From Xenophilus aerolatus (GTDB taxonomy: Bacteria; Pseudomonadota; Gammaproteobacteria; Burkholderiales; Burkholderiaceae_C): a DNA stretch of 64,000 bases. Position numbers and translations under genes: made by a program. Numbering within the stretch: position 1 is the stretch's first letter; each line of letters opens with the position of its first letter. The stretch spans positions 124,001 through 188,000 of the forward strand of contig QAIB01000008.1 of NCBI GenBank assembly GCA_030418545.1. Direction: 5' to 3'. Shown here piece after piece: positions 16,373 through 22,864 of this stretch. The notes beneath the pieces are model-generated. The model did not search any database and had not been told where the DNA came from. It was given only the letters and a program-made list of their open reading frames with translations.

Positions 16373-17283
16373 TGCACCTACCGAAGCATCCCGTCTACGT
16401 GGTGAGCAAAGGCCGCAGCCAGTACATGATGACTTCGCAGGTGCTGACGACGATGGGAGTCCATCACTTCGTCGTCGTTGAACCGCAAGAGGTCGATGTG
16501 TACGTCGATGCAATCGCCGCACGCAGTCTCAAGGCTTCAGTTCTTGAGCTGGACTTGACCTACAAGGACACGTACGAGCTGTGCGATGAGCACGGGCAGA
16601 CGAAGAGCACCGGACCTGGGCCAGCGCGCAACTTCGCGTGGGAGCACAGCATCGGCGCTGGCGCGTCATGGCACTGGGTCATGGACGACAACATCAAGAA
16701 CTTCTACCGGCTCCACAAGAACCGGAGAACGAAGTGCGTCAACCCAGGCATCTTCCTGGCGATGGAGGACTACGCAGAGCGATACGCCAACGTCGCGATG
16801 GTCGGTCCGAACTACTTGTCGTTTGTGCCAGACCGCGTGCGTCATCCGCCGTTCTTCAAGAACACGCGCATCTACTCGTGCAACTTGATTCGGAACAACG
16901 TGCCTTTCAGGTGGCGGTGCCGGTACAACGAAGACACGATCATGTCCATCGACATGCTCAAGGCGGGCTGGTGCACGATTGAGTTCAATGCCTTTCTGCA
17001 GCACAAGCAGCAGACGCAGAAGATGAGCGGCGGCAACACCGCTGAGTTCTACCACCGTGAGGGCGTTGTAGGGAAAGGCTCATATGCGGCTGGCGGCACC
17101 ACTGCGAAGTCGGTAATGCTTGTGAAGGTCCATCCCGATGTCGCACGCCTTGCGTGGCGGTTCGGCCGAGTGCATCACTACGTGGACTATCGGCCGTTTC
17201 GGGGACGGCGCCTGATTCTTCGCAAGGGGATCGTGCTGCCCACTGAGCCCAACGAATACGGCATGCAGCTGAGGTCGGTATGA
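16372..17283 (+). CDS. TET-associated-type glycosyltransferase (TAGT / GREB1-like)
   Basis: A 303-residue GT-A-fold-like glycosyltransferase. The N-terminus has 'HPVYVVSKGRSQ'; the metal-binding acidic site is in WHWVMDDNIKNFYRL (near residue 103); the later acidic motif is CRYNEDTIMSIDMLKAGW; an aromatic/His segment FNAFLQHKQQTQ follows. This matches the TAGT family described next to TET/JBP dioxygenases in phages and proposed to glycosylate oxidised bases in DNA. No TET/JBP or nucleotide hydroxymethylase is visible here, so the acceptor is open. It overlaps the ParB-like gene upstream and the 17280 gene downstream (ATGA). Confidence 0.75.
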   Translation: MHLPKHPVYVVSKGRSQYMMTSQVLTTMGVHHFVVVEPQEVDVYVDAIAARSLKASVLELDLTYKDTYELCDEHGQTKSTGPGPARNFAWEHSIGAGASWHWVMDDNIKNFYRLHKNRRTKCVNPGIFLAMEDYAERYANVAMVGPNYLSFVPDRVRHPPFFKNTRIYSCNLIRNNVPFRWRCRYNEDTIMSIDMLKAGWCTIEFNAFLQHKQQTQKMSGGNTAEFYHREGVVGKGSYAAGGTTAKSVMLVKVHPDVARLAWRFGRVHHYVDYRPFRGRRLILRKGIVLPTEPNEYGMQLRSV

Positions 17284-17645
17284 AGCCCGATTGGCCGAGT
17301 ATCAAGAGCGACTACATCGAAACCACCATGACGCTTGCCGAAGTGCAGCACAAATGGCGGTTGGCACGGGGCACGTTGAGTGCGCGTGCGACACGCGAGA
17401 AATGGCACGAGAAAAAGCAGCAATTTGCAGCAAATCTTGAGCAGATTCGGCGGGAAAACGTTCTTGCAAGACGCGCTGCGGAGCAGGAGCAGTTTGACAG
17501 CAACGTCCTCAAGGTGGCGAGCGGCCAGCTCATGGTCATCGCACGCCAACTACAGGACGGCAAGGTCGATGCGGCGAAGGTGCTCAAGCTGGCGAACGCT
17601 CTTGAGACAGTTCAACGCATCGGTGGTATCGCGTTCACGAAATAG
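17280..17645 (+). CDS. Small HTH protein resembling terminase small subunit N-terminus
   Basis: A 121-residue protein. Its first half (DWPSIKSDYIETTMTLAEVQ, then 'KWRLARGTLSARATREKWHEK') follows the W..IK..Y....t..ev....TL..RA..E.W pattern of the HTH in PBSX-type TerS and some phage regulators. The second half is a basic and acidic helix, probably coiled coil. A better TerS candidate lies next to TerL at 25309, so this one may be a DNA-binding accessory of the ParB/TAGT group, with which it overlaps by 4 bp. Confidence 0.6.
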   Translation: MKPDWPSIKSDYIETTMTLAEVQHKWRLARGTLSARATREKWHEKKQQFAANLEQIRRENVLARRAAEQEQFDSNVLKVASGQLMVIARQLQDGKVDAAKVLKLANALETVQRIGGIAFTK

Positions 17646-17653
17646 GAGCCGAA

Positions 17654-17833
17654 ATGGACAAGGCTGAACAAGAAAAACTCCTAGAGCTGGTGCGGCAGCG
17701 ATTCAAGGAGCGCAAAGAAGCCGGCTTAGAGCCCGAGTACTACCTGATGCGGAAGGGGAAGCTGTCGGGAATGATCCACCCTGAGCATGTTGAGCTGCGA
17801 CTCAAGGAGGGGTGGAAGTTTCACAACCTCTAG
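17654..17833 (+). CDS. Small phage protein (59 aa)
   Basis: A small ORF with a good ribosome-binding site (AGGAG, spacing 7) starting ATG 17654, eight bases after the preceding stop. It begins MDKAEQEKLLELVRQRFKER and ends LRLKEGWKFHNL. It is highly charged, mostly helical, and not recognised. It closes the ParB-TAGT-HTH operon just before a hairpin. Confidence 0.65.
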   Translation: MDKAEQEKLLELVRQRFKERKEAGLEPEYYLMRKGKLSGMIHPEHVELRLKEGWKFHNL

Positions 17834-17838
17834 GCATG

Positions 17839-17861
17839 AAAAGGCCCTCGCGAAGAGGGCC
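17839..17861 (-). terminator. Hairpin terminator between convergent phage genes
   Basis: GGCCCTC (17843-17849), loop GCGAA, GAGGGCC (17855-17861). On the minus strand the stem is followed by TTTTC, so it best ends the 17874 gene, though it may also stop the plus-strand operon. Confidence 0.7.
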
Positions 17862-17873
17862 GTGTAGACGACT

Positions 17874-18206
17874 TCAACGGGCGTGAACGAGCAGCACCCC
17901 GTTGAAGTCGTCGTTTGGGATGAACCCGCGCTCTGACAACCAGACAATGTTGAGCGTTGCAAGGATCACCTGTTGCAGCGGCATGGGAGCGACCTTGGCA
18001 CCGGCAGCGATTGCCCCGAGCTGCGCAAGGTACGTGTCAACGACGTTCGTCCCCAGGTTCTCGTCGCTGTCGCGCATGTACTTCTTCATGGTGTCTCCCA
18101 TGAACAGCTCTGTAAGTTCTTCTGGCGAAAACGCCGGAGGGCAGAGCGTGAAGCCCAGCCCATCCGGTCGGTCATTGCGCCAGAACACGCTGGCGCGAAT
18201 GATCAC
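17874..18206 (-). CDS. Hypothetical phage protein (110 aa)
   Basis: Not recognised. It starts MIIRASVFWRNDRPDGLGF, with a central 'SPEELTELFMGDTMKKYMRD' and a helical, hydrophobic region QLGAIAAGAKVAPMPLQQVI. It has no signal peptide. Its ATG overlaps the stop of the 18203 gene, so the two form one minus-strand operon facing away from the integrase module. Being oppositely oriented in the early region, it is a possible lysogenic-state gene, but no DNA-binding motif can be seen. Confidence 0.68.
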   Translation of the reverse strand: MIIRASVFWRNDRPDGLGFTLCPPAFSPEELTELFMGDTMKKYMRDSDENLGTNVVDTYLAQLGAIAAGAKVAPMPLQQVILATLNIVWLSERGFIPNDDFNGVLLVHAR

Positions 18207-18397
18207 GGAGCGCTGACGAAGACCTTGAGGCTTCCGGCCAGGGCGGCCAGCTTGTCGAGTTCTTCCGCGGTGAGCTTCCCGCCCAGCGCACCCTTCTTCA
18301 TGTTGTCCGTCATGCGGTTGAAGAGGGGGACGGGCGGCTTTGCGGGGCCCTTGGTCTTCTTGGCTTCGGCGGTAGCGGGGGTGGTTTGAGTAGCCAT
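18203..18397 (-). CDS. Small basic phage protein (64 aa)
   Basis: It begins MATQTTPATAEAKKTKGPAK and ends DKLAALAGSLKVFVSAP. The start at 18397 is set by GAAGGA eight bases upstream; the frame continues open upstream but without start signals. The N-terminal half is Lys/Pro/Ala-rich and probably disordered. On the minus strand upstream there is a small hairpin (ACCGC/GCGGT, about 18419-18433) and a TATTAT -10-like box. Function unknown. Confidence 0.62.
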   Translation of the reverse strand: MATQTTPATAEAKKTKGPAKPPVPLFNRMTDNMKKGALGGKLTAEELDKLAALAGSLKVFVSAP

Positions 18398-18763
18398 TTG
18401 ATTGATTCCTTCAATTAACCGCGATGTTGCGGTAAAGAAATAATATCCTCGGCTTGAAGGAATTACGGGCTTTTGAAGGTTGGGGCCAACTTTTACACTT
18501 TTGAGGAAATCAAGCTCCCAGAGGTGTTTTCGCAGAAGTCCAATAGGTACTATCACAACTCTCGCTCCCGAATTCCAGTGAGCATTCTGGAGGCTTGCAG
18601 CCTCATTGGCACATCGGAATTCAAGAGCGGAGTGCACGAATTGCGAGCTGCGTCATCCGGACCGCCTCACAGTCCGATGACGATCCGGCGCGTTACACCG
18701 GCCACGCCTCATAACTGTGTACTTGCCCACGACCGCGGACAAAAATAACTCATCAACAAATTG
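18398..18763. other. 366-bp gap upstream of the tyrosine recombinase
   Basis: It holds the leader and likely promoter of the 18203 gene at its left end (TATTAT on the minus strand near 18442). From TTG 18473 a plus-strand frame of 91 codons is open, and its first 50 codons (ANFYTFEEIKLPEVF, 'SRSRIPVSILEACSLI') look protein-like, but there is no ATG and no ribosome-binding site. It may be a degraded gene. The part just before the recombinase (18660-18760) shows nothing clear. Confidence 0.5.
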
Positions 18764-19363
18764 ATGGGGTACCAAAAGATGAAATTCCAAGCAGGTCACG
18801 TTCCTTCTCATCGCGGGCGCACCACGGCCACAGACCCAATCAAGACATCTGCGGACGTTGCCAAGATCAAAGAGTTGATCCGCAACCACGTTCGGAACTA
18901 CGCACTCTTTACTGTCGCGATCGGAAGTGCTCTTCGCGGTGGCGATCTGACAAAGCTTCAATGGATTGACACCCTTGACGACGGTACGACCATCACACTC
19001 AAAGTTCTTGAGGGCAAGACGAAGAAGCCCCGGGTAATTCCCCTTAACGCGGAAGCTTCGGCAGCTCTGCGGGAATGGCGCAAGCACTGCGAGTCAGAAT
19101 TTATCTACAGTGGGCAACGTGGAGCGCTCACAGTTGCACAGTGGGGCAGGATGCTCAAGGGGTGGTGCAAAGAGGTCGGATTGGAGGGGCGGTTTTCCAG
19201 TCACTCAGCCAGGAAGACATTTTGCAGGGTGTCTCATGACGAGCATGACGTGCCTCTCATCGTTCTAATGGAAATTCTCAACCATTCGTCCCCACGGCAA
19301 ACCATGACATACATGGGTTCTCTTGGCGATGAGGTCAAGCAGGCTTACTCGCGAGTGATTTAA
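18764..19363 (+). CDS. Short tyrosine recombinase (phage integrase catalytic domain only)
   Basis: About 199 residues. Catalytic elements are all in order: Arg in GSALRGGDLTKLQW, Lys in LEGKTKKPRVIPL, HSARKTFCR (His, Arg), LNHSSPRQTMTYMGSL (second His and Tyr nucleophile). The usual N-terminal SAM-like core-binding domain is absent or very short. With a complete serine integrase at attL, it is probably not the integrating enzyme. Dimer resolution of a circular replicon, DNA inversion, or a remnant are possible. ATG 18764 is chosen (TTG 18761 and ATG 18779 are alternatives); no clear ribosome-binding site. Confidence 0.88.
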   Translation: MGYQKMKFQAGHVPSHRGRTTATDPIKTSADVAKIKELIRNHVRNYALFTVAIGSALRGGDLTKLQWIDTLDDGTTITLKVLEGKTKKPRVIPLNAEASAALREWRKHCESEFIYSGQRGALTVAQWGRMLKGWCKEVGLEGRFSSHSARKTFCRVSHDEHDVPLIVLMEILNHSSPRQTMTYMGSLGDEVKQAYSRVI

Positions 19364-19394
19364 GTTTTTTAGCAAGTCTGGTGGGAATAAAATA

Positions 19395-19413
19395 GTAGAT
19401 GCACAGCATCTAC
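19395..19413 (+). promoter_or_regulatory. Hairpin that buries the start codon of the GIY-YIG gene
   Basis: GTAGATGC (19395-19402), loop ACA, GCATCTAC (19406-19413). The ATG at 19399 lies inside the 5' arm. AATAAAATA just upstream resembles the TAAATA element. Hairpins that hide start signals are known from phage homing endonuclease genes such as I-TevI. Confidence 0.65.
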
Positions 19414-19845
19414 ATCATCACGAACACCCACACTGGCAAGGTCTACGTTGGCAGGGGTAAATCCATTGCGGGACGAAGAAAACATCACCGTAGTGCGCTC
19501 AGACACAATAGGCACTGGAATCCTGCGATGCAGGCAGATTACAACGCTGACCCTGATTCATGGGAGTGGTGTAAGACTCTTGAAGAAGTAGAGACGCTCG
19601 AAGAAGCTCTTCGAGCAGAGACTGAATGGATCAAGGCTTTTCCCGAGGTGTACAACTATTTCGGAAGAGACGATGCGACTTCACATCGTGCCAAGCTTTC
19701 AAAAGCACGGCGCGGGAACCCGCTGACGGCGGAGCACAGGGCCAAACTCAGTAAAGCGGCGTTGGGCAGGAAATTTACGGACGAGCATAGAGCAAAAATA
19801 GCAGCCTCGGTTAAGGCTGCTTACGCCAAGACGAGGAGCCGATAG
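19399..19845 (+). CDS. GIY-YIG homing endonuclease with NUMOD3 repeats (free-standing)
   Basis: A 148-residue endonuclease. The GIY-YIG module is at residues 2-90: IYIITNTHTGKVYVGRG, then 'RRKHHRSALRHNRHWNPAMQ', with catalytic Arg and Glu (LRAETEWIKAF). The tail has repeated 'AKLSKARRG..LTAEHRAKLSKAALG' NUMOD3 units that bind DNA. The N-terminal half is very similar to the protein at 20540, while the tails differ. A hairpin covers the start codon. Confidence 0.9.
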   Translation: MHSIYIITNTHTGKVYVGRGKSIAGRRKHHRSALRHNRHWNPAMQADYNADPDSWEWCKTLEEVETLEEALRAETEWIKAFPEVYNYFGRDDATSHRAKLSKARRGNPLTAEHRAKLSKAALGRKFTDEHRAKIAASVKAAYAKTRSR

Positions 19846-19848
19846 AGC

Positions 19849-20394
19849 TCAAATCCAGCCTTTAACTTTGGCGGCTCTTACCAGTTCGTCAAGCTCTCCA
19901 GGGCGAGGTTTGTTGACTTGCTCAAACGCCAATTGAACTGGAGACTTCACGCGCTTCTTGCGGCGTATGTCTACTGTTCCACCGACGTTCTGCAGTGGAT
20001 GCCCTTCACTCAGTAAAAAGTTCTTCCACCACGTTTCCGTCTCATTTCCCTCTGGATCAAGCACGACCATTCTCAGGGTGTGCCTAAATTTGTGATAGCG
20101 GGCGAACTCGTAGGCAGGCTTCATATCTCTGCCGTGTTCGATAGCGCGACGATGCTGGTCCCACCGCCTGTTTGGGTTGACAGCAATTCCTACGTAGAAG
20201 TAGATTGGGCATTCTTCTGGTCCAACGGCTAATGCGTAGACTTGGTCGATCTGCCGGCCAGTACTGTTCTTGAATTCTTGTTGCTTCTTGCGTTCGTCTT
20301 TGATCTTTTGCTTGACTCTAAAATTCATGTCGAATGTGGTAGTTTCGATCTGATATTTAGGGCCTATAAATAGCTTCGTAGACAACAAGCTCAA
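19849..20394 (-). CDS. GIY-YIG-domain protein with an amber codon after its best start
   Basis: A 181-residue frame with a GIY-YIG-like core (VYALAVGPEECPIYFYVGIA, then NPNRRWDQHRRAIEHG) and a basic region 'VDIRRKKRVKSPVQLAFEQV'. The only strong initiation signal on this strand is AGGAGG with ATG 20409, but that reading hits TAG at codon 5 (20395-20397) and the open frame resumes with TTG at the very next codon (20394). Either the gene restarts at TTG, or the amber is suppressed, or it is newly inactivated. It converges with the 19399 gene (3 bp apart). Confidence 0.65.
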   Translation of the reverse strand: MSLLSTKLFIGPKYQIETTTFDMNFRVKQKIKDERKKQQEFKNSTGRQIDQVYALAVGPEECPIYFYVGIAVNPNRRWDQHRRAIEHGRDMKPAYEFARYHKFRHTLRMVVLDPEGNETETWWKNFLLSEGHPLQNVGGTVDIRRKKRVKSPVQLAFEQVNKPRPGELDELVRAAKVKGWI

Positions 20395-20468
20395 CTAGGT
20401 TCTGTTCATAGTTCCTCCTAGGTTAAGGTTGTTAAGGTTGTTGAGCGTGTTATCTCCTTAGGCTTAAA

Positions 20469-20507
20469 GGCCCGCATATTCCTGACATGGTATGCGGGCC
20501 TTTTTTT
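20469..20507 (+). terminator. Strong hairpin with T tract
   Basis: GGCCCGCATA (20469-20478) pairs with TATGCGGGCC (20491-20500), then seven T residues on the plus strand. On the minus strand the 3' side is TTTAAGCC, so it may also end the 20540 transcript. Direct repeats of TTAAGGTTG lie beside it at about 20423-20443. Confidence 0.85.
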
Positions 20508-20539
20508 GCGCTGAATACGACGAAAGGGCCGTAGCCCTT

Positions 20540-20968
20540 TCAGATGTAGCGGAAGTTTGGATGCCTTGTGCCAGTCCTACCCTGCCCAAGCTCTTTGATC
20601 ATTTGCCGCTGTGATCGGTAAATGGTCACGCCGTCAATCGTGCACTTTCGTCCTGGCGAGCCGTTTGCGCCTGTCCTTTTCGCCTTGACGCCAGCTCGGC
20701 CGAGAATGTTGTAGACCTCCGGGAATGCGTTGACCCATTCCTTCTCAATTGCTCTACCATCATCGGACCCACCGTCCACGGTTTCAATAACGGTGTATTC
20801 CCAGCAAGTTGGGTCTTCGTTGTAATCAGCTTGCAGTGTGGGATTTGAATGCTTATTGCGTCGTAGCTCGCTGCGATGGACGTTAAATCGGAAGTAGGTG
20901 TCCAGTGTCTTGCCCACATAGACTTTGCCAGTGCGGGTGTTCGTGATGATGTAAAAGTGGTAGAGCAT
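20540..20968 (-). CDS. GIY-YIG homing endonuclease with a NUMOD1-like tail
   Basis: A 142-residue protein. The N-terminal GIY-YIG half (FYIITNTRTGKVYVGKTLD, 'VHRSELRRNKHSNPTLQADY', IEKEWVNAFPEVYNILGR) is clearly paralogous to the 19399 product. The C-terminal part (CTIDGVTIYRSQRQMIKELG) looks like a NUMOD1-type HTH, so the two share a nuclease but carry different DNA-binding ends. Its ATG lies 1-2 bp after the stop of the 20970 gene on the same strand. Confidence 0.87.
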   Translation of the reverse strand: MLYHFYIITNTRTGKVYVGKTLDTYFRFNVHRSELRRNKHSNPTLQADYNEDPTCWEYTVIETVDGGSDDGRAIEKEWVNAFPEVYNILGRAGVKAKRTGANGSPGRKCTIDGVTIYRSQRQMIKELGQGRTGTRHPNFRYI

Positions 20969-20969
20969 C

Positions 20970-21239
20970 TCATTCTCCGTGCCCGTTCAGAATGAATCGG
21001 CAGTGCGCCTCATCCATCAATGCGCTCACATCCTTGAAGCCAGCTTTCTTGCTGATATCGATAAGGTGCTTTAGCTCGCGGTGGATCTGATGAATTGCAA
21101 GCTGTGCATCCCGCAAGGCGCACATATCGAGCGAAATGCTTCTCCACTTCTTTGCGACCTTCAATTTAAGTTCATTGTCGTAGAAGCGGTCCACAAGGTA
21201 TTCTTGGGTGATGTGATTGGTTTTGAGGGCAGTAGCCAT
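20970..21239 (-). CDS. Hypothetical phage protein (89 aa)
   Basis: It starts MATALKTNHITQEYLVDRFY at ATG 21239 behind AAGGAGAG. It is predicted all-helical, charged, with 'ALRDAQLAIHQIHRELKHLI' and 'DVSALMDEAHCRFILNG'. No family recognised. An 8-bp hairpin (TTAAGAGC at 21255-21262 with GCTCTTAA at 21279-21286) and a TATACAT -10-like box lie upstream. It leads an operon with the 20540 endonuclease gene. Confidence 0.68.
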   Translation of the reverse strand: MATALKTNHITQEYLVDRFYDNELKLKVAKKWRSISLDMCALRDAQLAIHQIHRELKHLIDISKKAGFKDVSALMDEAHCRFILNGHGE

Positions 21240-21254
21240 CTTTCTCTCCTTAGG

Positions 21255-21286
21255 TTAAGAGCGAGCACCATTGCTTCAGCTCTTAA
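21255..21286 (-). promoter_or_regulatory. Leader hairpin of the 20970 gene
   Basis: TTAAGAGC and GCTCTTAA form a perfect 8-bp inverted repeat with a 16-nt loop, ending 15 bases before ATG 21239 on the minus strand; a TATACAT box lies upstream of it. Confidence 0.5.
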
Positions 21287-21319
21287 TCTATGTATAGAAA
21301 AAGTGGCTTTTTCCTGCAT

Positions 21320-21559
21320 TTATTCGCTAGTTGTCTTAGTCGGCCGCGTTCTAGGTCTTCCCACGGGCCTACGCATCTTCTCCTTGATAAGGTCACGCTG
21401 GCGTCTATAGACTCGCAGCTCCATCGAATGAACAAGCTTCTCAAAGATTGCACGGAAGTTGTCGGTTAAAAGAGGTGCAGCTAACTCGTAAGCGTGCTGC
21501 AATGCAGTCAGCGCCTTCTGCAATTCTTCGTCTGTGCCGGTGTAGTTTGGGGTAGCCAT
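21320..21559 (-). CDS. Small phage protein with AT-hook-like tail (79 aa)
   Basis: It starts MATPNYTGTDEELQKAL at ATG 21559 (GAGAAG eight bases upstream); the longer open frame has no such signal. The middle is helical (LQHAYELAAPLLTDNF), and the C-terminus KMRRPVGRPRTRPTK has the RP-GRP core of an AT-hook, so minor-groove DNA binding is possible. A TAAATA element lies on its own strand at 21583-21588. Possible regulator; no family recognised. Confidence 0.62.
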   Translation of the reverse strand: MATPNYTGTDEELQKALTALQHAYELAAPLLTDNFRAIFEKLVHSMELRVYRRQRDLIKEKMRRPVGRPRTRPTKTTSE

Positions 21560-21582
21560 TTGTCTTCTCGTGGGTAAATGGC

Positions 21583-21588
21583 TATTTA
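21583..21588 (-). promoter_or_regulatory. TAAATA element (minus strand)
   Basis: CTAAATAG read on the minus strand, 29 bases from ATG 21559. TAAAT/ATTTA forms a small hairpin here. It is the only minus-strand copy found before a gene, and that gene is on the minus strand. Confidence 0.55.
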
Positions 21589-21631
21589 GTACAAAAACCT
21601 GATCAATTGTCGGATTCGCACTGTGCACGGC

Positions 21632-21637
21632 TAAATA
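21632..21637 (+). promoter_or_regulatory. TAAATA element with hairpin before the 21658 gene
   Basis: CTAAATAC at 21631-21638; the hairpin TACCTC-N5-GAGGTA overlaps its last bases (about 21636-21652). ATG 21658 follows. It is back-to-back with the minus-strand copy 43 bp away. Confidence 0.58.
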
Positions 21638-21657
21638 CCTCTTTGCGAGGTACACGC

Positions 21658-21903
21658 ATGCGACACATCAAAAAGGCGTTCATCGACATCTTCACAGACG
21701 GCGACCGTGATTGGGACTACGCTAAGGTGATTGGCACACTCGGACTGGTCGTCTTCATGGGCATCAGCTTTTGGTCTTACGGCCTGAAGGGCAAAGACTT
21801 TGCGCCCATTGAGTGGGCTACAGGGTTCACCATGATCGTTGCTGGCGCTGCTGGCGTGAGCAAACTGCGCGATAAGACGATACGATCGAGCCCTACAGAA
21901 TAA
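21658..21903 (+). CDS. Small two-TM membrane protein, holin-like
   Basis: An 81-residue protein from ATG 21658 (MRHIKKAFIDIFTDGDRDW). There are two hydrophobic spans, VIGTLGLVVFMGISFWSYG and 'WATGFTMIVAGAAGVSKL', with a basic N-terminus and charged tail, the layout of class II-type phage holins. It lies next to another small membrane protein gene (21921). No endolysin lies beside it, so the holin call rests only on size and topology. Confidence 0.6.
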   Translation: MRHIKKAFIDIFTDGDRDWDYAKVIGTLGLVVFMGISFWSYGLKGKDFAPIEWATGFTMIVAGAAGVSKLRDKTIRSSPTE

Positions 21904-21920
21904 TTGTTGAGGGCGAACAC

Positions 21921-22154
21921 ATGGAAGACGATGTCGATCTGTGGAAGGTGGCTGGCTATTCCTGCTTGAGCTGGTTCGGCGCAGCATTGCTGTCGCCGCT
22001 GTTTGCTCTATTTGGGGCTGACTACGCGGTGGGCGCTACAGTGGTATGCGGCCTATTGGCAGGCGTCATGGCTGAAGGTGCGGGACGAAACGAAGCAGCG
22101 TTGAAGAAGGTCCGCGCGGAACTTGACGAGCTTCGTAAGAAGTATTCAACATAG
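21921..22154 (+). CDS. Small membrane protein with coiled-coil tail (77 aa)
   Basis: It starts MEDDVDLWKVAGYSCLSWFG behind GAGGG. Two hydrophobic segments (CLSWFGAALLSPLFALFG, YAVGATVVCGLLAGVMAEG) are followed by a charged helix AALKKVRAELDELRKKY. It may work with the 21658 protein, for instance as a holin/antiholin pair, but no homologue is recognised. Confidence 0.6.
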   Translation: MEDDVDLWKVAGYSCLSWFGAALLSPLFALFGADYAVGATVVCGLLAGVMAEGAGRNEAALKKVRAELDELRKKYST

Positions 22155-22206
22155 AATGGCTGCACCGCACGTGTCTGGCCGTCATTGACTCCAAGGCTGG
22201 CAGACC

Positions 22207-22620
22207 TTAAAACTTCGTCGGCTCATCCCACACTGGAAAGATCCCGTAGTTGAAGTCAGTGGCAATCTGAAAGACCCGCTTTACGGCATCTGAGCGTGTT
22301 GCCATCATCATGGTCCCGTCTTTCCTATAGACGCAGTGGCCAGCAAACACGCCTCCTTTCGCCACAATCTGATCAATTCGCTGCTGGTTGAATTTGAAGG
22401 CCATATTGACGCCCACGTCAAGGCCGCCGTCTTTGTCGCGTTCGATGCTTTGATACACCACCCTGTAGTTTTCAGGCCAATGCTCTGACAGTTGCTCGAC
22501 GCAGTGCTTGAACTGCTTTCGCTCCTGCATAGTTACGTCTGCGGGCTCATCGACCTCTGTCTTAACGCCGCAGCCCAAGATGTGCGCGCATACAAGAACA
22601 ATGGTTAGAAGCTTGGTCAT
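22207..22620 (-). CDS. Prophage-encoded lipoprotein (137 aa)
   Basis: MTKLLTIVLVCAHILGCGVK is a signal peptide with lipobox ILGC (lipidated Cys17). The mature part has 'QERKQFKHCVEQLSEHWPEN' and GGVFAGHCVYRKDGTMM, with two Cys that could form a disulfide. It is on the minus strand, apart from the late genes. Lipoproteins in this setting are often expressed by lysogens and cause superinfection exclusion; that is only a suggestion here. Confidence 0.75.
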   Translation of the reverse strand: MTKLLTIVLVCAHILGCGVKTEVDEPADVTMQERKQFKHCVEQLSEHWPENYRVVYQSIERDKDGGLDVGVNMAFKFNQQRIDQIVAKGGVFAGHCVYRKDGTMMMATRSDAVKRVFQIATDFNYGIFPVWDEPTKF

Positions 22621-22722
22621 GGCGGTCCTTTCAAGTGAGTTGCTTTACAATTTTAATTAGCGTACGGACCAATTACGGGCGTTACACTCTCCATTAATTA
22701 TTGCAGGAATGCACTTTTCTTA

Positions 22723-22728
22723 TAAATA
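22723..22728 (+). promoter_or_regulatory. TAAATA element before the structured leader
   Basis: TATAAATAAG (22721-22730), nine bases before the long stem at 22737. If it is a promoter, the transcript would begin almost at the stem. Confidence 0.55.
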
Positions 22729-22736
22729 AGTTGCGA

Positions 22737-22845
22737 CAGATTAAGAGAGACCTGAGTGGCTGTGGTGGCCTTGTACGATGCGTGCAAGCGGACGTGTTCC
22801 TCATTCAGGTCTCCCTTAATCTGTTGAACCATTAGTTGCCACCAC
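22737..22845 (+). ncRNA. Pseudoknotted RNA leader upstream of the polymerase gene
   Basis: The arms 22737-22758 and 22802-22823 pair over 22 positions with one A-C mismatch and one G-U. Inside the loop is a second hairpin, CTTGTAC (about 22770-22776) with GTGCAAG. Loop bases GTGGTGGC (22762-22769) are perfectly complementary to GCCACCAC (22838-22845) outside the stem, which makes a pseudoknot. The latter lies just before the weak GGA and ATG 22865. The design is like the loop/leader pseudoknot that controls repZ in IncI/IncB plasmids; alternatively it is a stand-alone RNA partner of the polymerase. Orientation is inferred from the gene. Confidence 0.68.
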
Positions 22846-22864
22846 GACTAGGAATCGCAGAACT

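Noticed and set aside
18473-18748. Plus-strand ORF of 91 codons before the tyrosine recombinase
   Set aside because: Only a TTG start, no ribosome-binding site, and protein-like character ends after about 50 codons; at most a decayed gene.
20367-20372. TAAATA on the plus strand inside the 19849 gene
   Set aside because: No plus-strand gene follows closely and no hairpin; taken as chance.
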